This document shows, in pieces, positions 1 to 6,953 of a DNA stretch of 7,429 nucleotides. The DNA lies in the NCBI GenBank assembly GCA_030597645.1, contig JAUVRN010000083.1:1-7429 (forward strand), read 5' to 3'. The notes below the pieces were generated by a model. That model was not told the origin of the DNA and did not search any database. It saw only the letters and a list, made by a program, of their open reading frames with translations. A program made the translations under genes and the position numbers. Positions within the stretch are counted from its first letter, which is position 1, and each line of letters starts with the position of its first letter. This stretch comes from Candidatus Zixiibacteriota bacterium (lineage in GTDB: Bacteria > Zixibacteria > MSB-5A5 > JAUVRN01).

Positions 1-249
1 CGTATGCTTGAACAGATTAATGTCGGCCGGCAGCCAGTTGGCCTGAAAGGAATACTCCAGCCGGTTGATCATGCGCGTGGGATCGAGAAAGCGTCGCACT
101 TCCGTAACGGTGACTTTCTCGACAAACTTGTCACGTCTGATCCGGTCGTCGGACGGATTCGAAGTCGTATCTGTGGGTGCGGCGTCCTGGGAGACTGCCG
201 GTGGGGCCAACCAGAGCAGCGCCAGCAGGCAGATGACGGGTGCTCTCAT
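1..249 (-). CDS. Exported protein of unknown function (5' part only, runs off the left edge)
   Basis: This is the last minus-strand gene visible, and only its first 83 codons are inside the window. Its ATG (249-247) overlaps the TGA of the preceding Omp85 gene (248-246) in the arrangement ATGA, which implies translational coupling and fixes the start. Residues 1-20 form a clear signal peptide: a short basic start (MRAP), a hydrophobic core rich in Leu and Ala, and a likely cut after AVS before QDAA. A polar linker rich in Asp, Thr and Pro follows, then a basic stretch (RIRRDKF) and a segment with alternating hydrophobic residues (FVEKVTVTEVRRFLDP). I do not recognise the family. The later part (RLEYSFQANWLPAD) could begin a beta-barrel or periplasmic domain, but that is a guess. 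The overlap suggests it is made together with the Omp85 protein. Confidence 0.8.
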   Translation of the reverse strand, partial: MRAPVICLLALLWLAPPAVSQDAAPTDTTSNPSDDRIRRDKFVEKVTVTEVRRFLDPTRMINRLEYSFQANWLPADINLFKHT

Positions 250-1562
250 CGTATCTTCTTGGCGCGCGCGTCGAAGATCGAACCAATGCCGAAGTTGAAC
301 AATACGTCACCGTACTGGCTCACGCCCATGTCGAAACGCACCATTCCAATACTTGGTACAAGCGCTCGAATTCCGACACCGTATCCGAACCGGGTACGGT
401 CCCAAGAGAATTCGTCCGCTGTGCTCCACGCGATGCCGACGTCGCCAAAGGCGGCCAGTTCAAGGCCCAGCCCCACGGTCCACTTGAGTACCTTGAAGCC
501 CTTCAATGGTACCAGCAGGTAGCGATACTCCAGCGTGTAGAGAAACTGATTCTTCCCAAAGATCTCTCGCCCCAGCTCCTTGAGTTTGTAACCGCGGATG
601 GTGTTGGCGCCGCCGAGGAAGTACTGCATGTACGACGGAATCTGTACACCTACCTCACCCGACTGGAACGATAGGAGAGGTCCCGTCGCAATCGTGTGGC
701 GCGCGGCCACCGGCTGGAAGCGACGAACGTCAAATTGCACGGTCCAGGAGTGGGCGTCGCCACCCAGAAATATCGGGCTCAGTTTCAACCACCAGCCATC
801 GTGGGGCACCCGCCAGGAGTCGCGGCTGTCGTAGCCGATGGAGCTCATCGCGGTCCAGAGATTGTCGGTGTTGTCCGAATCGAGCGTGATACTGTCACGA
901 TCGCTGGTCACCGCATAGTATGCGATACCAAGATCCGCTCGACCACGTTGACCGATATACGTCCCGAGCACAGCGGCAGCCAGATTGCTGGTTTCGCTAT
1001 AGTCCAGCACCACGTTGTCTCTCACCATGTGCCAGCCCTTGAGCGCATACGACCGGTGGTTGCCCGAGACCCAGGGGTTGGCGGCACTCACGTTGAACGT
1101 GTTGGTTCCACCGAACAGCACGCTGGCAGAGAGGGTCACGTCTTTGCCGGCGAAATTCGGAGAAGAGACGCCCGCGCCGATTGAGAATCCGTTCTCTTCG
1201 GTGTACTTGAGCGCAGGGTAGGGGATCAGCCAGGGCATTTCGGTAAACTCGAAATCGAGTTCCACGCCCCCCTCCACCGCCGTCACATCCACGACCACCG
1301 AGCCGAAGATGGAGAGATTCTGCAAGCGCGTAACGTCGTCCCGCACCAGATCGGGATCGAACGGCTTACCCTCGTCCGTCCAAATCTCCCGCGTGATCAC
1401 ATAGTCCTTGGTAATGTTGACACCGCGGATCTTGATGGACTTGACGATCTGGCCGCGAAACTCCGCCAGCGAATCGGATTCGGGCTCGCCATCCTGAGCC
1501 CGGACCTGGCCGCAAGCCAGGCAGCATGCGATCAGGAGGAAAGCGGTGCGGAGTGGACGCAT
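246..1562 (-). CDS. Omp85/BamA-superfamily outer-membrane protein with one POTRA domain
   Basis: A 438-residue precursor predicted to insert in the outer membrane as a beta-barrel. Residues 1-23 are a signal peptide (cut near VRA/QDG). Residues 36-107 fit one POTRA domain: strand KSIKIRG, a helical region, LQNLSIFGSV, then the closing strand VELDFEF. The rest has the Omp85 barrel pattern: a PNFAGKD turn near 135, NPWV near 162, and FLGGANTIRGY at 315-325. That last stretch holds the hallmark (V/I)RG(F/Y) motif of loop 6, here I322-R323-G324-Y325. The last barrel strand (VLFNFGIGSIF) is followed by a short basic tail. BamA has five POTRAs, TamA three and TpsB transporters two; one POTRA plus about 330 barrel residues is closest to the translocator half of PlpD-type patatin proteins, or to stand-alone D15 surface antigens. 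It starts 20 bases after the PLD-like gene and has no strong Shine-Dalgarno, so it may depend on translation from upstream. The family call is firm; the substrate is unknown. Confidence 0.93.
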   Translation of the reverse strand: MRPLRTAFLLIACCLACGQVRAQDGEPESDSLAEFRGQIVKSIKIRGVNITKDYVITREIWTDEGKPFDPDLVRDDVTRLQNLSIFGSVVVDVTAVEGGVELDFEFTEMPWLIPYPALKYTEENGFSIGAGVSSPNFAGKDVTLSASVLFGGTNTFNVSAANPWVSGNHRSYALKGWHMVRDNVVLDYSETSNLAAAVLGTYIGQRGRADLGIAYYAVTSDRDSITLDSDNTDNLWTAMSSIGYDSRDSWRVPHDGWWLKLSPIFLGGDAHSWTVQFDVRRFQPVAARHTIATGPLLSFQSGEVGVQIPSYMQYFLGGANTIRGYKLKELGREIFGKNQFLYTLEYRYLLVPLKGFKVLKWTVGLGLELAAFGDVGIAWSTADEFSWDRTRFGYGVGIRALVPSIGMVRFDMGVSQYGDVLFNFGIGSIFDARAKKIR

Positions 1563-1582
1563 GGCAAGGCCAGCAACTGTCG

Positions 1583-4500
1583 CTAGAGCATAAGTTTCAT
1601 GAGGCCTGAGATTCGGCGCATCAGTCCACTGGGCGGAGGCAGCAGGGCGTCGAGTTCTTCGGTGGTCTCAGGCCATTCGCACAGGCCGGCCAGAAGCATG
1701 AAATCGATTACGCCGTTGAGGCTCTCCCAGCCCGCCACGACTACCATGGCCTCACCGTCGAGACACATACTGCGGTAATCCATATTCGCGCTGCCCACAG
1801 TGAAGAAGGCGATGGCCTTTTCCATCTCCGCCGGGCCCATATCCGAGATCATGTTCCTGACCATTTCGAGCGCGCGATCGTGTAGCTCCTCCGGAATGGC
1901 ACGTACATCCGGAGCAGCGGTGCCGGTGTCGGCACCCACGTTTTGTTCCGCCAGGTAGATCAAGTAGGCGCGGAACACGTCGGGCCACTCGGGCCTTGTC
2001 ACCAGGTTGTCCCACGCTTCCCTGGACGCAAAAAAATTGGCCTTGAGGTGCAGCTTGGGACTGGCCTGGACCGTGTCTGCACTCGCGAGGTAACTCTCAG
2101 CGTAGCCCAGCGAGTCCAGCAGCCTGTCAATCGCGCCTGCGGGGTCTGGAGTCTTGTGCTCCCAGGGCGGCCAGACCTTTTCCTCCCACGGTACGTGCAC
2201 GTCGAAGGCCTGGCGAAACCGCCCCGCAAGATCCGCCACACCCTGCCGGGGCGCGTAAAGGCCGACCTTGATCAGTCCTCCGGCGGCCTCCAATTCCTCC
2301 GCCATCATCTGGTCGAAGACGATAAGACGGTTGAGCAATCCGTTGGCGCGTGCCAGGGTAGGAGGACCTGCACTCGGGGCCGATTCCGCCGTGGGCGCGA
2401 TGATCAACGATCGGCACCCTCGCAGAGAACTCCCGGCCATCAGGGAGGCAAACAGGTAGTTCTGCCACAGGGCATCGGGCGCCTGCAGCAGGGACCCGTC
2501 AGGCATCAGGCTGTACAGCACAGCCTTGGCGGGATTGATCGGTTTGTCGCGAAACCCCGTCTGGTTGTGCAGCTGCATGACTTCGTAGTCATCGTCCAGC
2601 CACTCGGGAACCAGGGTCAGGGCCTCATCTATAGCCTGTTCGTACGTCTTGCTCTTTGGCAGGGGGCGGAGTGGCTGGGGAATCTGGCTTGGCGTAAAGC
2701 CCTGGTTGATGACCAGTTGTCGTGCCGCGTCTTTGACGCCGAGTGCGCCCGGTCCCCGCATCATGAGGGCCCGGTCTTCCCAGTCGGTGCCCACGTAGTG
2801 TTCGCCGATGCCCATGCCGGTGAACATGACCATTCCCTTGTACGGGTCCTCTTCGGTGATGTCGTAGAATGCAATCTTGCGGTGATCCCGCATGTTGTTG
2901 TCCGGCACGGGAACGATACCCACCACATGCGTGCTGATAAACGACCCATCGGCGGGGTTGGTGATGTTGACATGCACCTTGATCCGGTTCTTTAGCCAGT
3001 CCTCGCCGTACTGGCTGCGCTGGACACGTAGCAGCAACGACGATTCGATGGCATCGCGCAGGTCCTGCTGGAGGCCACGTAGCCGGTCTTCCCAGTCCTT
3101 CTGCTCCGATGGCAGGCTCACGGTGTAGTCCAGGGGCTCACGCAGCACACGCAACCACAGTCTGGACTTGTTGATCTCGAAGTAGTGCTGATCCAGGAAG
3201 ATCAGGTACATGGGCAGTTTGCCCGTGTCATCGTAAGTCGTGACGCGAGCGATCATGGCCTTGTAGTAGGTGGCTACCTGGGCGTACGTGATGGCATCGC
3301 GGTCCCCCGCATCATTGACACCGCGGATGTCGTGAATCCACAGCACATGGTAGTCTTCAGCGGCCAGAATGGAGCGTGCGATTTCCCATTGGAACTGTTC
3401 GTTGATGACGTACCAGGTCTTGGTCCCGCGTTGGAAATCGACCCGCGTAGCCCGCTCGATGATGCCCTGGACTTCCTCCTCGGTATCGTGGTCTTCGGGC
3501 TTGAGGCCGTACTGCAGGGGAAGCCACACGAACCGGGCGTCCTCCCACCGATCACGCAGCGCTGCGCGATTCTCCTCCATCATGTCGCACAGCGACTGGA
3601 ACATCCAGTAGGCCGCCCTGACTTCCTTTTCGGCGGCGCCCGATTCCTTGAGCAGCCAGCCGGCAAAGTGTGACCGCGCGACCGCCGACAGTCCCTTAAA
3701 GGAATCGCTCTTTTTCCGCTGTCCCAGCAGGTAGTTGTACGGGTACAGCATGTAATCGAGAAGGTACCGGCGCGCCATGCGGCTGGCTTCAAGGCCGGCT
3801 TCGGTGCTCTCCCACTGGGCCACCGGCAGTGTCGAGAGCGCATCGGAAAACGCGTGGTCCAGTACCTGGTGGTAGACGCGAATCTCCTCCCGCGCGGAGT
3901 GCCCGTTGGGGAAAAGTCCGTCCGTGGACGCCATGTACGCCTTGAGCTCCTCCAGTGCCGGCGCCATGGCCTCGTGCGGATTACCGCCCGATTGTTCGAC
4001 GAACGGCTGCGTCAGTCGAGCCACTCCAAAGGTCCGAGCCCTAAGTGTATCCGCGATCTCGCGCAGATCCTTGCTAACGTCTTCTTCTTCGAGCCGCCTG
4101 GACTCCCGCTGCACGAGGCGCACGTGGTCCCGCTTGGCGCGGGTCTTGCCGATCTTGGAGCCCCAGAGAGGCACGGTGATGCCGGCGCTGATCGTGTGAC
4201 CGAAGCCCGGCAGCCAGCGCAGCGATAGCATAGAGCCACGACCGAAGATGCCACCACGATTGACAGGGAGATCCAGTCTCAGCAGAAACGAGACGCGGTC
4301 ATCGGTACCGTTGTAGTCAGCGCCAAATCCGATGTTGAACGTAGGGATAATCCACTGTGCGCGGGCGCCCCAGTCGAAGTCCTGGGAGCGCCAGCCGGCA
4401 TAGCCCTCGGCACTGATGGCCGCCAGGCCCACAATCGGACTGCCCAGGTTCTTGAATAAGCCGAAATTGGCCAGGCCGCCCAGCTGGCCCGCATCACTGG

Positions 4501-4711
4501 GCTCGAACCACTGGAGTTCAAAGCCGCTGTAGCCCTTCCAGATCGGGGGCATGTCCAGCGAGTATGTGTAGCCGCCGGTCTCGGGACGGTCGAGGCCGTA
4601 GTCCACTTCCTCAGCAGACGCACTGGAGGCGATGGCGAACAGGCCGAAAGCTGCAGTTGCACACAGGCGTCTCACGAGCGGGCCCAGTCCGGTAGATCCG
4701 CGCAACCTCAT
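1583..4711 (-). CDS. Large exported phospholipase D-like (HKD) protein with a beta-rich N-terminal region
   Basis: A 1042-residue protein that starts with a signal peptide (residues 1-33, cut at ASA/EEV). Residues 35-190 are rich in Trp, Tyr and Gly with alternating hydrophobic residues, suggesting a beta-structured or small-barrel domain. A charged helical region follows (about 190-420). PLD features then appear in order. HRKIAFYD gives a complete HxK(x)4D motif (H610, K612, D617), followed by a FTGMGIG...GTDWEDRAL segment typical after the first HKD. HLKANFFA gives the second motif (H888, K890), with Ala895 where Asp is usual. GSANMDYRS (973-981) with E987 matches the GSxNxDxRSxxxNxE segment of PLD enzymes. 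Normally only a few residues separate the second HKD from GSxN; here about 75 intervene. The superfamily cleaves or transfers phosphodiester bonds, usually of phospholipids, through the two His residues. The signal peptide argues against a cytoplasmic nuclease or cardiolipin synthase. Substrate and activity are unproven. It sits between a secreted protein gene and an Omp85 gene. Confidence 0.9.
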   Translation of the reverse strand: MRLRGSTGLGPLVRRLCATAAFGLFAIASSASAEEVDYGLDRPETGGYTYSLDMPPIWKGYSGFELQWFEPSDAGQLGGLANFGLFKNLGSPIVGLAAISAEGYAGWRSQDFDWGARAQWIIPTFNIGFGADYNGTDDRVSFLLRLDLPVNRGGIFGRGSMLSLRWLPGFGHTISAGITVPLWGSKIGKTRAKRDHVRLVQRESRRLEEEDVSKDLREIADTLRARTFGVARLTQPFVEQSGGNPHEAMAPALEELKAYMASTDGLFPNGHSAREEIRVYHQVLDHAFSDALSTLPVAQWESTEAGLEASRMARRYLLDYMLYPYNYLLGQRKKSDSFKGLSAVARSHFAGWLLKESGAAEKEVRAAYWMFQSLCDMMEENRAALRDRWEDARFVWLPLQYGLKPEDHDTEEEVQGIIERATRVDFQRGTKTWYVINEQFQWEIARSILAAEDYHVLWIHDIRGVNDAGDRDAITYAQVATYYKAMIARVTTYDDTGKLPMYLIFLDQHYFEINKSRLWLRVLREPLDYTVSLPSEQKDWEDRLRGLQQDLRDAIESSLLLRVQRSQYGEDWLKNRIKVHVNITNPADGSFISTHVVGIVPVPDNNMRDHRKIAFYDITEEDPYKGMVMFTGMGIGEHYVGTDWEDRALMMRGPGALGVKDAARQLVINQGFTPSQIPQPLRPLPKSKTYEQAIDEALTLVPEWLDDDYEVMQLHNQTGFRDKPINPAKAVLYSLMPDGSLLQAPDALWQNYLFASLMAGSSLRGCRSLIIAPTAESAPSAGPPTLARANGLLNRLIVFDQMMAEELEAAGGLIKVGLYAPRQGVADLAGRFRQAFDVHVPWEEKVWPPWEHKTPDPAGAIDRLLDSLGYAESYLASADTVQASPKLHLKANFFASREAWDNLVTRPEWPDVFRAYLIYLAEQNVGADTGTAAPDVRAIPEELHDRALEMVRNMISDMGPAEMEKAIAFFTVGSANMDYRSMCLDGEAMVVVAGWESLNGVIDFMLLAGLCEWPETTEELDALLPPPSGLMRRISGLMKLML

Positions 4712-4718
4712 CTCCTAA

Positions 4719-4724
4719 CCCTCC
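4719..4724 (-). promoter_or_regulatory. Ribosome binding site of the PLD-like gene
   Basis: The minus strand reads GGAGGG, then seven bases, then the ATG at 4711. This strong Shine-Dalgarno fixes the start and gives an intact signal peptide. A second GGAG lies directly against the ATG and is too close to be the functional site. Confidence 0.75.
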
Positions 4725-4776
4725 GTTTCACTGTCCATTAGATGGGCCTGGCGAATAGGGCATGAACCGGGGCCGG

Positions 4777-5184
4777 TCAATCTGCGGGCATGCTGTGCCC
4801 GAACGCCGACCAGGTAGTACCGTCTCCGCTGACCGAGAGGGTCATGTGGCCATCGTCCGAGACGACCATGCTCCAGGCGCGTCCCTCTTCAATGCCGGCG
4901 ATGACCCACTTGCCGTCCCCCTTTTGGAACACGCCGATTTGAGTAATCTCACCTTTTCGGCTCTCCGGGGCCATGATGGTAATGTGCTTGCGGTTGAGGT
5001 CCACCTTCAAAAAGGTAGGCATCGCAAGGCCGCCGAAATCCGGAAGATGACAGGTCCCGTCGTCCCAGGTTTCGACGCCCTCGGTAATGGAGCAAATCCA
5101 GACGGGTTCAGCACTCGCACTCCCGCAAAGTGCGACGACAAGAAAGGCACCGATACAAAGAGATCTGATCTTATTGTGGCTCAT
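4777..5184 (-). CDS. Small secreted protein of unknown function, 135 residues
   Basis: I do not recognise the family. Residues 1-25 are a textbook signal peptide (basic start, hydrophobic core IGAFLVVALC, cut at ASA/EPV). The mature part of about 110 residues contains two cysteines (C31 and C45) around WDDGTCHLPDF that could form a disulfide. It is otherwise made of short alternating hydrophobic strands separated by Gly/Asp turns (KHITIMAP, GKWVIAGIEEG, AWSMVVSDDGHMTLSVSGDG), which suggests a compact periplasmic or extracellular beta-sandwich. The open frame could extend to a TTG at 5208, but ATG 5184 has AGAAGGA eight bases upstream and gives a cleaner signal peptide, so I use it. The Cys at residue 20 is not in a proper lipobox, because Leu precedes it. 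The gene lies between the glycine-zipper gene (39-base gap) and the PLD-like gene (65-base gap), all on one strand, so it probably shares their transcript. Confidence 0.82.
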   Translation of the reverse strand: MSHNKIRSLCIGAFLVVALCGSASAEPVWICSITEGVETWDDGTCHLPDFGGLAMPTFLKVDLNRKHITIMAPESRKGEITQIGVFQKGDGKWVIAGIEEGRAWSMVVSDDGHMTLSVSGDGTTWSAFGHSMPAD

Positions 5185-5192
5185 ATCACCAT

Positions 5193-5199
5193 TCCTTCT
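5193..5199 (-). promoter_or_regulatory. Ribosome binding site deciding the start of the small secreted protein
   Basis: AGAAGGA on the minus strand lies eight bases before ATG 5184. It supports that start over the in-frame TTG at 5208, which lies upstream of this site. Confidence 0.6.
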
Positions 5200-5223
5200 G
5201 AGATTCAATGGCTGCGGCGTGTA

Positions 5224-5811
5224 CTACTTGACGGTGTACTTCTTGCCTTCCAGATTGGCGATGTAGTATTTGTCCCAGTTGGCGAAACTGCGATTGAACT
5301 CTTCCATCGCCAGATCGGACTGCGACTGGGCCGCCTCTCGAGTTCTTCGACCGCGCATTCCGCCGGTAATGCCGCCCGCTGCGGCTCCGATCGCCGCGCC
5401 TTTTCCCGCGTCGCCGGCAATAGCGCCGATCGCAAGCCCGACCAGCGCCCCTTTGGCCGCTCCGCGGATGGCCGCGCCCTCGGTCGATTCGGCCGTCCTC
5501 GCAGCGACATAGCCCTGCTCTGCCATCTTGTCATAGGCCTGGTAGGGATCCCAGCTCGTTTGCCGGGTCGCCCAGCGATACGCCTCCAGCTGATCGGTCA
5601 GCTGTTGTTGCTCCGTCTGTCCGTCCGCAGGAAAGATGGCGTGATCGGCTGGATTCGTGCCCGGTGGTATGGGCAACGAATCGGATGTCGATTGAGCCGC
5701 GGCAGTAGACCACATCGCGCACAGCGCCACGGCGATACAGAGCATGCCGGATCGGTGCAGCACGCCCCGTTGGTCCGTGAATCCTCTGTGTGAACTGATT
5801 TCCGATATCAT
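5224..5811 (-). CDS. Exported glycine-zipper protein, 195 residues
   Basis: First gene of the minus-strand unit. The start at 5811 is set by a near-perfect Shine-Dalgarno (AAGGAGG, five bases away); the open frame runs upstream to 5967, but that extension has no comparable signal. The N-terminus has a long polar stretch, then a hydrophobic core (MLCIAVALCAMW) with a likely cut at AAA/QST near residue 39. Residues 40-110 are polar and Gln-rich, probably helical. Residues 112-151 form a Gly/Ala-rich block with repeated GxxxG spacing (GAAKGALVGLAIGAIAGDAG, then GKGAAIGAAAGGITGG), the hallmark of glycine-zipper domains. A basic segment (MRGRRTRE) and a polar C-terminus ending YTVK follow. Such domains pack as membrane-inserting hairpins in envelope proteins such as the rickettsial 17-kDa antigen group, but no enzymatic role is known for them. 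Being first in the operon suggests an envelope scaffold or accessory to the later genes, which is inference. There is no lipobox Cys at the cut site. Confidence 0.85.
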   Translation of the reverse strand: MISEISSHRGFTDQRGVLHRSGMLCIAVALCAMWSTAAAQSTSDSLPIPPGTNPADHAIFPADGQTEQQQLTDQLEAYRWATRQTSWDPYQAYDKMAEQGYVAARTAESTEGAAIRGAAKGALVGLAIGAIAGDAGKGAAIGAAAGGITGGMRGRRTREAAQSQSDLAMEEFNRSFANWDKYYIANLEGKKYTVK

Positions 5812-5816
5812 AAGGG

Positions 5817-5823
5817 CCTCCTT
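5817..5823 (-). promoter_or_regulatory. Ribosome binding site of the glycine-zipper gene
   Basis: AAGGAGG on the minus strand lies five bases before ATG 5811. It is the best Shine-Dalgarno in the window and selects this start over the upstream extension of the frame. Confidence 0.8.
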
Positions 5824-5890
5824 GATTTCTGGTCGTTCGGGTGACTGTCCTTGCCCGACCAAGGAAGGAATGACGATAGTTAAGGAGATC

Positions 5891-6004
5891 ATGTCAAGCT
5901 GGTCGCGACTGCATACCACTAAGGTGGCACAGGCTTCCCGGCGCCTTCGTCGGATACTGCGGACCACTGGAAAGGTGAGACCTCTTGGAAGCAGGGCGGA
6001 TTAG
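5891..6004 (+). CDS. Possible small basic leader peptide, 37 residues (doubtful)
   Basis: A short frame starting at ATG 5891, preceded by TAAGGAG three bases away, and ending at TAG 6002-6004, one base before the ATG of the barrel gene. The peptide is Arg- and Ser-rich (MSSWSRLHTTKVAQ, then RRLRRILR) with no signal peptide or recognisable motif. A further in-frame ATG at 5870, after AAGGAAGGA, would make it 44 residues. The good ribosome site and near-abutting stop would suit a translated leader coupled to the next gene. However, the frame spans the near-palindromic motif and lies in a promoter region, so chance is quite possible. Confidence 0.22.
   Translation: MSSWSRLHTTKVAQASRRLRRILRTTGKVRPLGSRAD
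5913..5929. promoter_or_regulatory. Candidate operator, copy 1 of a repeated near-palindrome
   Basis: The sequence ATACCACTAAGGTGGCA matches 16 of 17 bases of the copy at 6957-6973. The core CCACT-AA-GGTGG is an inverted repeat with one imperfect pair. It lies between the divergent start codons and about 16 bases upstream of the minus-strand TTGACA (5897-5892). That would suit a binding site for a dimeric regulator of the minus-strand operon, the plus-strand gene, or both. The regulator is not in the window. Confidence 0.5.
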
Positions 6005-6005
6005 C

Positions 6006-6887
6006 ATGCTTGCATCCCTCTTGAGCACAAGGACCCGCCGCATAGGGACACGGTGTTTCGCCGCGCTGGTCCTGGCGCTGCTGGCGTCAGCGTCGGCATT
6101 CGCACAGGCCGACACGGCCGAGGCGAAAGGGACCTACGCGCCGTGGCCCAGCGCCTACGCTCAACTCGGAGCGTTTCTGATCAACCTGGAGAGCACGTTC
6201 ATCCTGGGCGAAAGCAACGTCGGACTCGGACTCAATCTTGCCGTCGAGAAGTTCCTTGATCTGGAAGCCACCAACACCGCGTTCCGGATCGACGGGGGCT
6301 GGAGGTTTACGCATAACCGCCGACACAGACTGACCATGAGCTGGTTCCACCTCAATCGTGACGGTACCACCACGACGACCAAAGACATCGAGTTGCCGGA
6401 TAGTACCGTCATCTCAGCGGGCACGGGAATCAACAGCGTTTTCAACTTCGCCATAGTCAGGCTCAAATACATGTGGTCGTTCCTGCTGGACGAACGGATC
6501 GACTTGCATATTGGTGCCGGTATCTATCTCATGCCGGTTACGTACGGGCTGGGAGAGATAGGCGAGCCGCGGACGGAGCATTCGACCACGGCGCCACTGC
6601 CCGTCATCTCCGTGGGCTTCATCGTGGCACTGTCTCCCAACTGGTACCTCAGGCAAAGCGCCGACTGGATGTACCTCGAGATTGCGGGCATCAGGGGGAG
6701 AATCCTCGAGTCGACTCTTGCAATCGAATATCTTCTGCACAGGAACATTGCCCTTGGTCTCGGGCTCGAAGGCCTCGGCATCTCGTTTGAAACCGAGAAA
6801 GAAAGCAGTTATCCGGGTGCGGAGGCCGAGGGTCATTATGGTTTCAAGTACAGCGGAGTCCAACTGTACGTCCGGGGGAATCTGTAG
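6006..6887 (+). CDS. Predicted outer-membrane beta-barrel protein, 293 residues
   Basis: Residues 1-33 are a signal peptide: a basic region (TRTRRIGTR), the hydrophobic core FAALVLALLASASAFA, and a cut before QADT. The mature part consists of alternating polar/hydrophobic segments with aromatic girdle residues and charged turns: YAQLGAFLINLESTFIL, FRIDGGWRFTHNRRHRLTMSWFHL, IDLHIGAGIYLMPVTYGL, IALGLGLEGLGISFE. It ends in a strand-like GVQLYVRGNL. This pattern and size suggest an outer-membrane barrel of about 8-12 strands. I cannot name the family; OmpW-like or uncharacterised outer-membrane beta-barrel families are possible. ATG 6006 is chosen, with GGCGG six bases upstream. An alternative TTG at 5985, in frame, has AAAGGTGAG five bases upstream and would add seven residues. 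The gene is transcribed away from the PLD/Omp85 operon and followed by a second Omp85-like gene, so an accessory envelope role is plausible. Confidence 0.85.
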   Translation: MLASLLSTRTRRIGTRCFAALVLALLASASAFAQADTAEAKGTYAPWPSAYAQLGAFLINLESTFILGESNVGLGLNLAVEKFLDLEATNTAFRIDGGWRFTHNRRHRLTMSWFHLNRDGTTTTTKDIELPDSTVISAGTGINSVFNFAIVRLKYMWSFLLDERIDLHIGAGIYLMPVTYGLGEIGEPRTEHSTTAPLPVISVGFIVALSPNWYLRQSADWMYLEIAGIRGRILESTLAIEYLLHRNIALGLGLEGLGISFETEKESSYPGAEAEGHYGFKYSGVQLYVRGNL

Positions 6888-6896
6888 TTGCGCCGG

Positions 6897-6930
6897 CGCC
6901 CGGATCGGGCGAGGTTCCCGGTGTGCGGGA
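6897..6930 (+). terminator. Two tandem GC-rich hairpins just after the barrel gene (weak terminator candidate)
   Basis: Ten bases after the TAG at 6885-6887 there are two back-to-back inverted repeats: CGCCCG-GAT-CGGGCG (6897-6911) and TCCCG-GTGTG-CGGGA (6916-6930). No run of T follows either stem, so they do not form a standard intrinsic terminator. They could slow polymerase, protect the 3' end or act with Rho. Alternatively they are chance pairings in GC-rich DNA. Confidence 0.3.
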
Positions 6931-6953
6931 CGGCAAGCGCCTGCCTGCTTCCC

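Larger units (their letters stand above)
5812..6005. promoter_or_regulatory. Divergent intergenic region expected to carry promoters for both transcription units
   Basis: This is the only stretch separating the five-gene minus-strand unit from the plus-strand barrel gene, so promoters for both should lie here. On the minus strand a perfect TTGACA occurs at 5897-5892, but no good -10 hexamer lies 16-18 bases downstream; the best at that distance, GTCATT, is poor. On the plus strand TTGCCC (5851-5856) and GATAGT (5875-5880) are 18 bases apart and each matches the sigma-70 consensus at four of six positions. Neither promoter is convincing alone. The region also holds the near-palindrome at 5913-5929 and a possible small open frame. 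Confidence 0.45.

Noticed and set aside
1494..1562. Lipobox-like LIAC in the leader of the 246-1562 Omp85 protein
   Set aside because: The hydrophobic stretch before this Cys is too short, and Omp85 barrels are normally cut by signal peptidase I. A cut at VRA/QDG fits better.
1943..2995. 350-codon open frame on the plus strand inside the PLD-like gene
   Set aside because: It is antisense to a gene with clear HKD and GSxN motifs; it has no signal peptide or recognisable domain, and long antisense frames are common in GC-rich genes.
1583..4711. Interpretation of the PLD-like protein as a defence nuclease or cardiolipin synthase
   Set aside because: It has an N-terminal signal peptide, lacks the two N-terminal membrane helices of cardiolipin synthase, and sits among envelope genes with no defence partners.
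4712..4776. Short inverted repeat ACCGG-CC-CCGGT between the small secreted gene and the PLD-like gene
   Set aside because: The stem is short with a two-base loop and no T run, so it does not support a terminator. Same-strand spacing suggests read-through.
4762..5793. 343-codon plus-strand open frame opposite the two small exported genes
   Set aside because: The minus-strand frames have good ribosome sites, signal peptides and a glycine zipper. The plus-strand product is Arg/Gly-rich without recognisable features.
5812..5967. Upstream extension of the glycine-zipper gene to 5967
   Set aside because: It would cover the near-palindrome and much of the divergent promoter region, has an Arg-rich N-terminus, and puts the signal peptide deep inside the protein. 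ATG 5811 has AAGGAGG at ideal distance.
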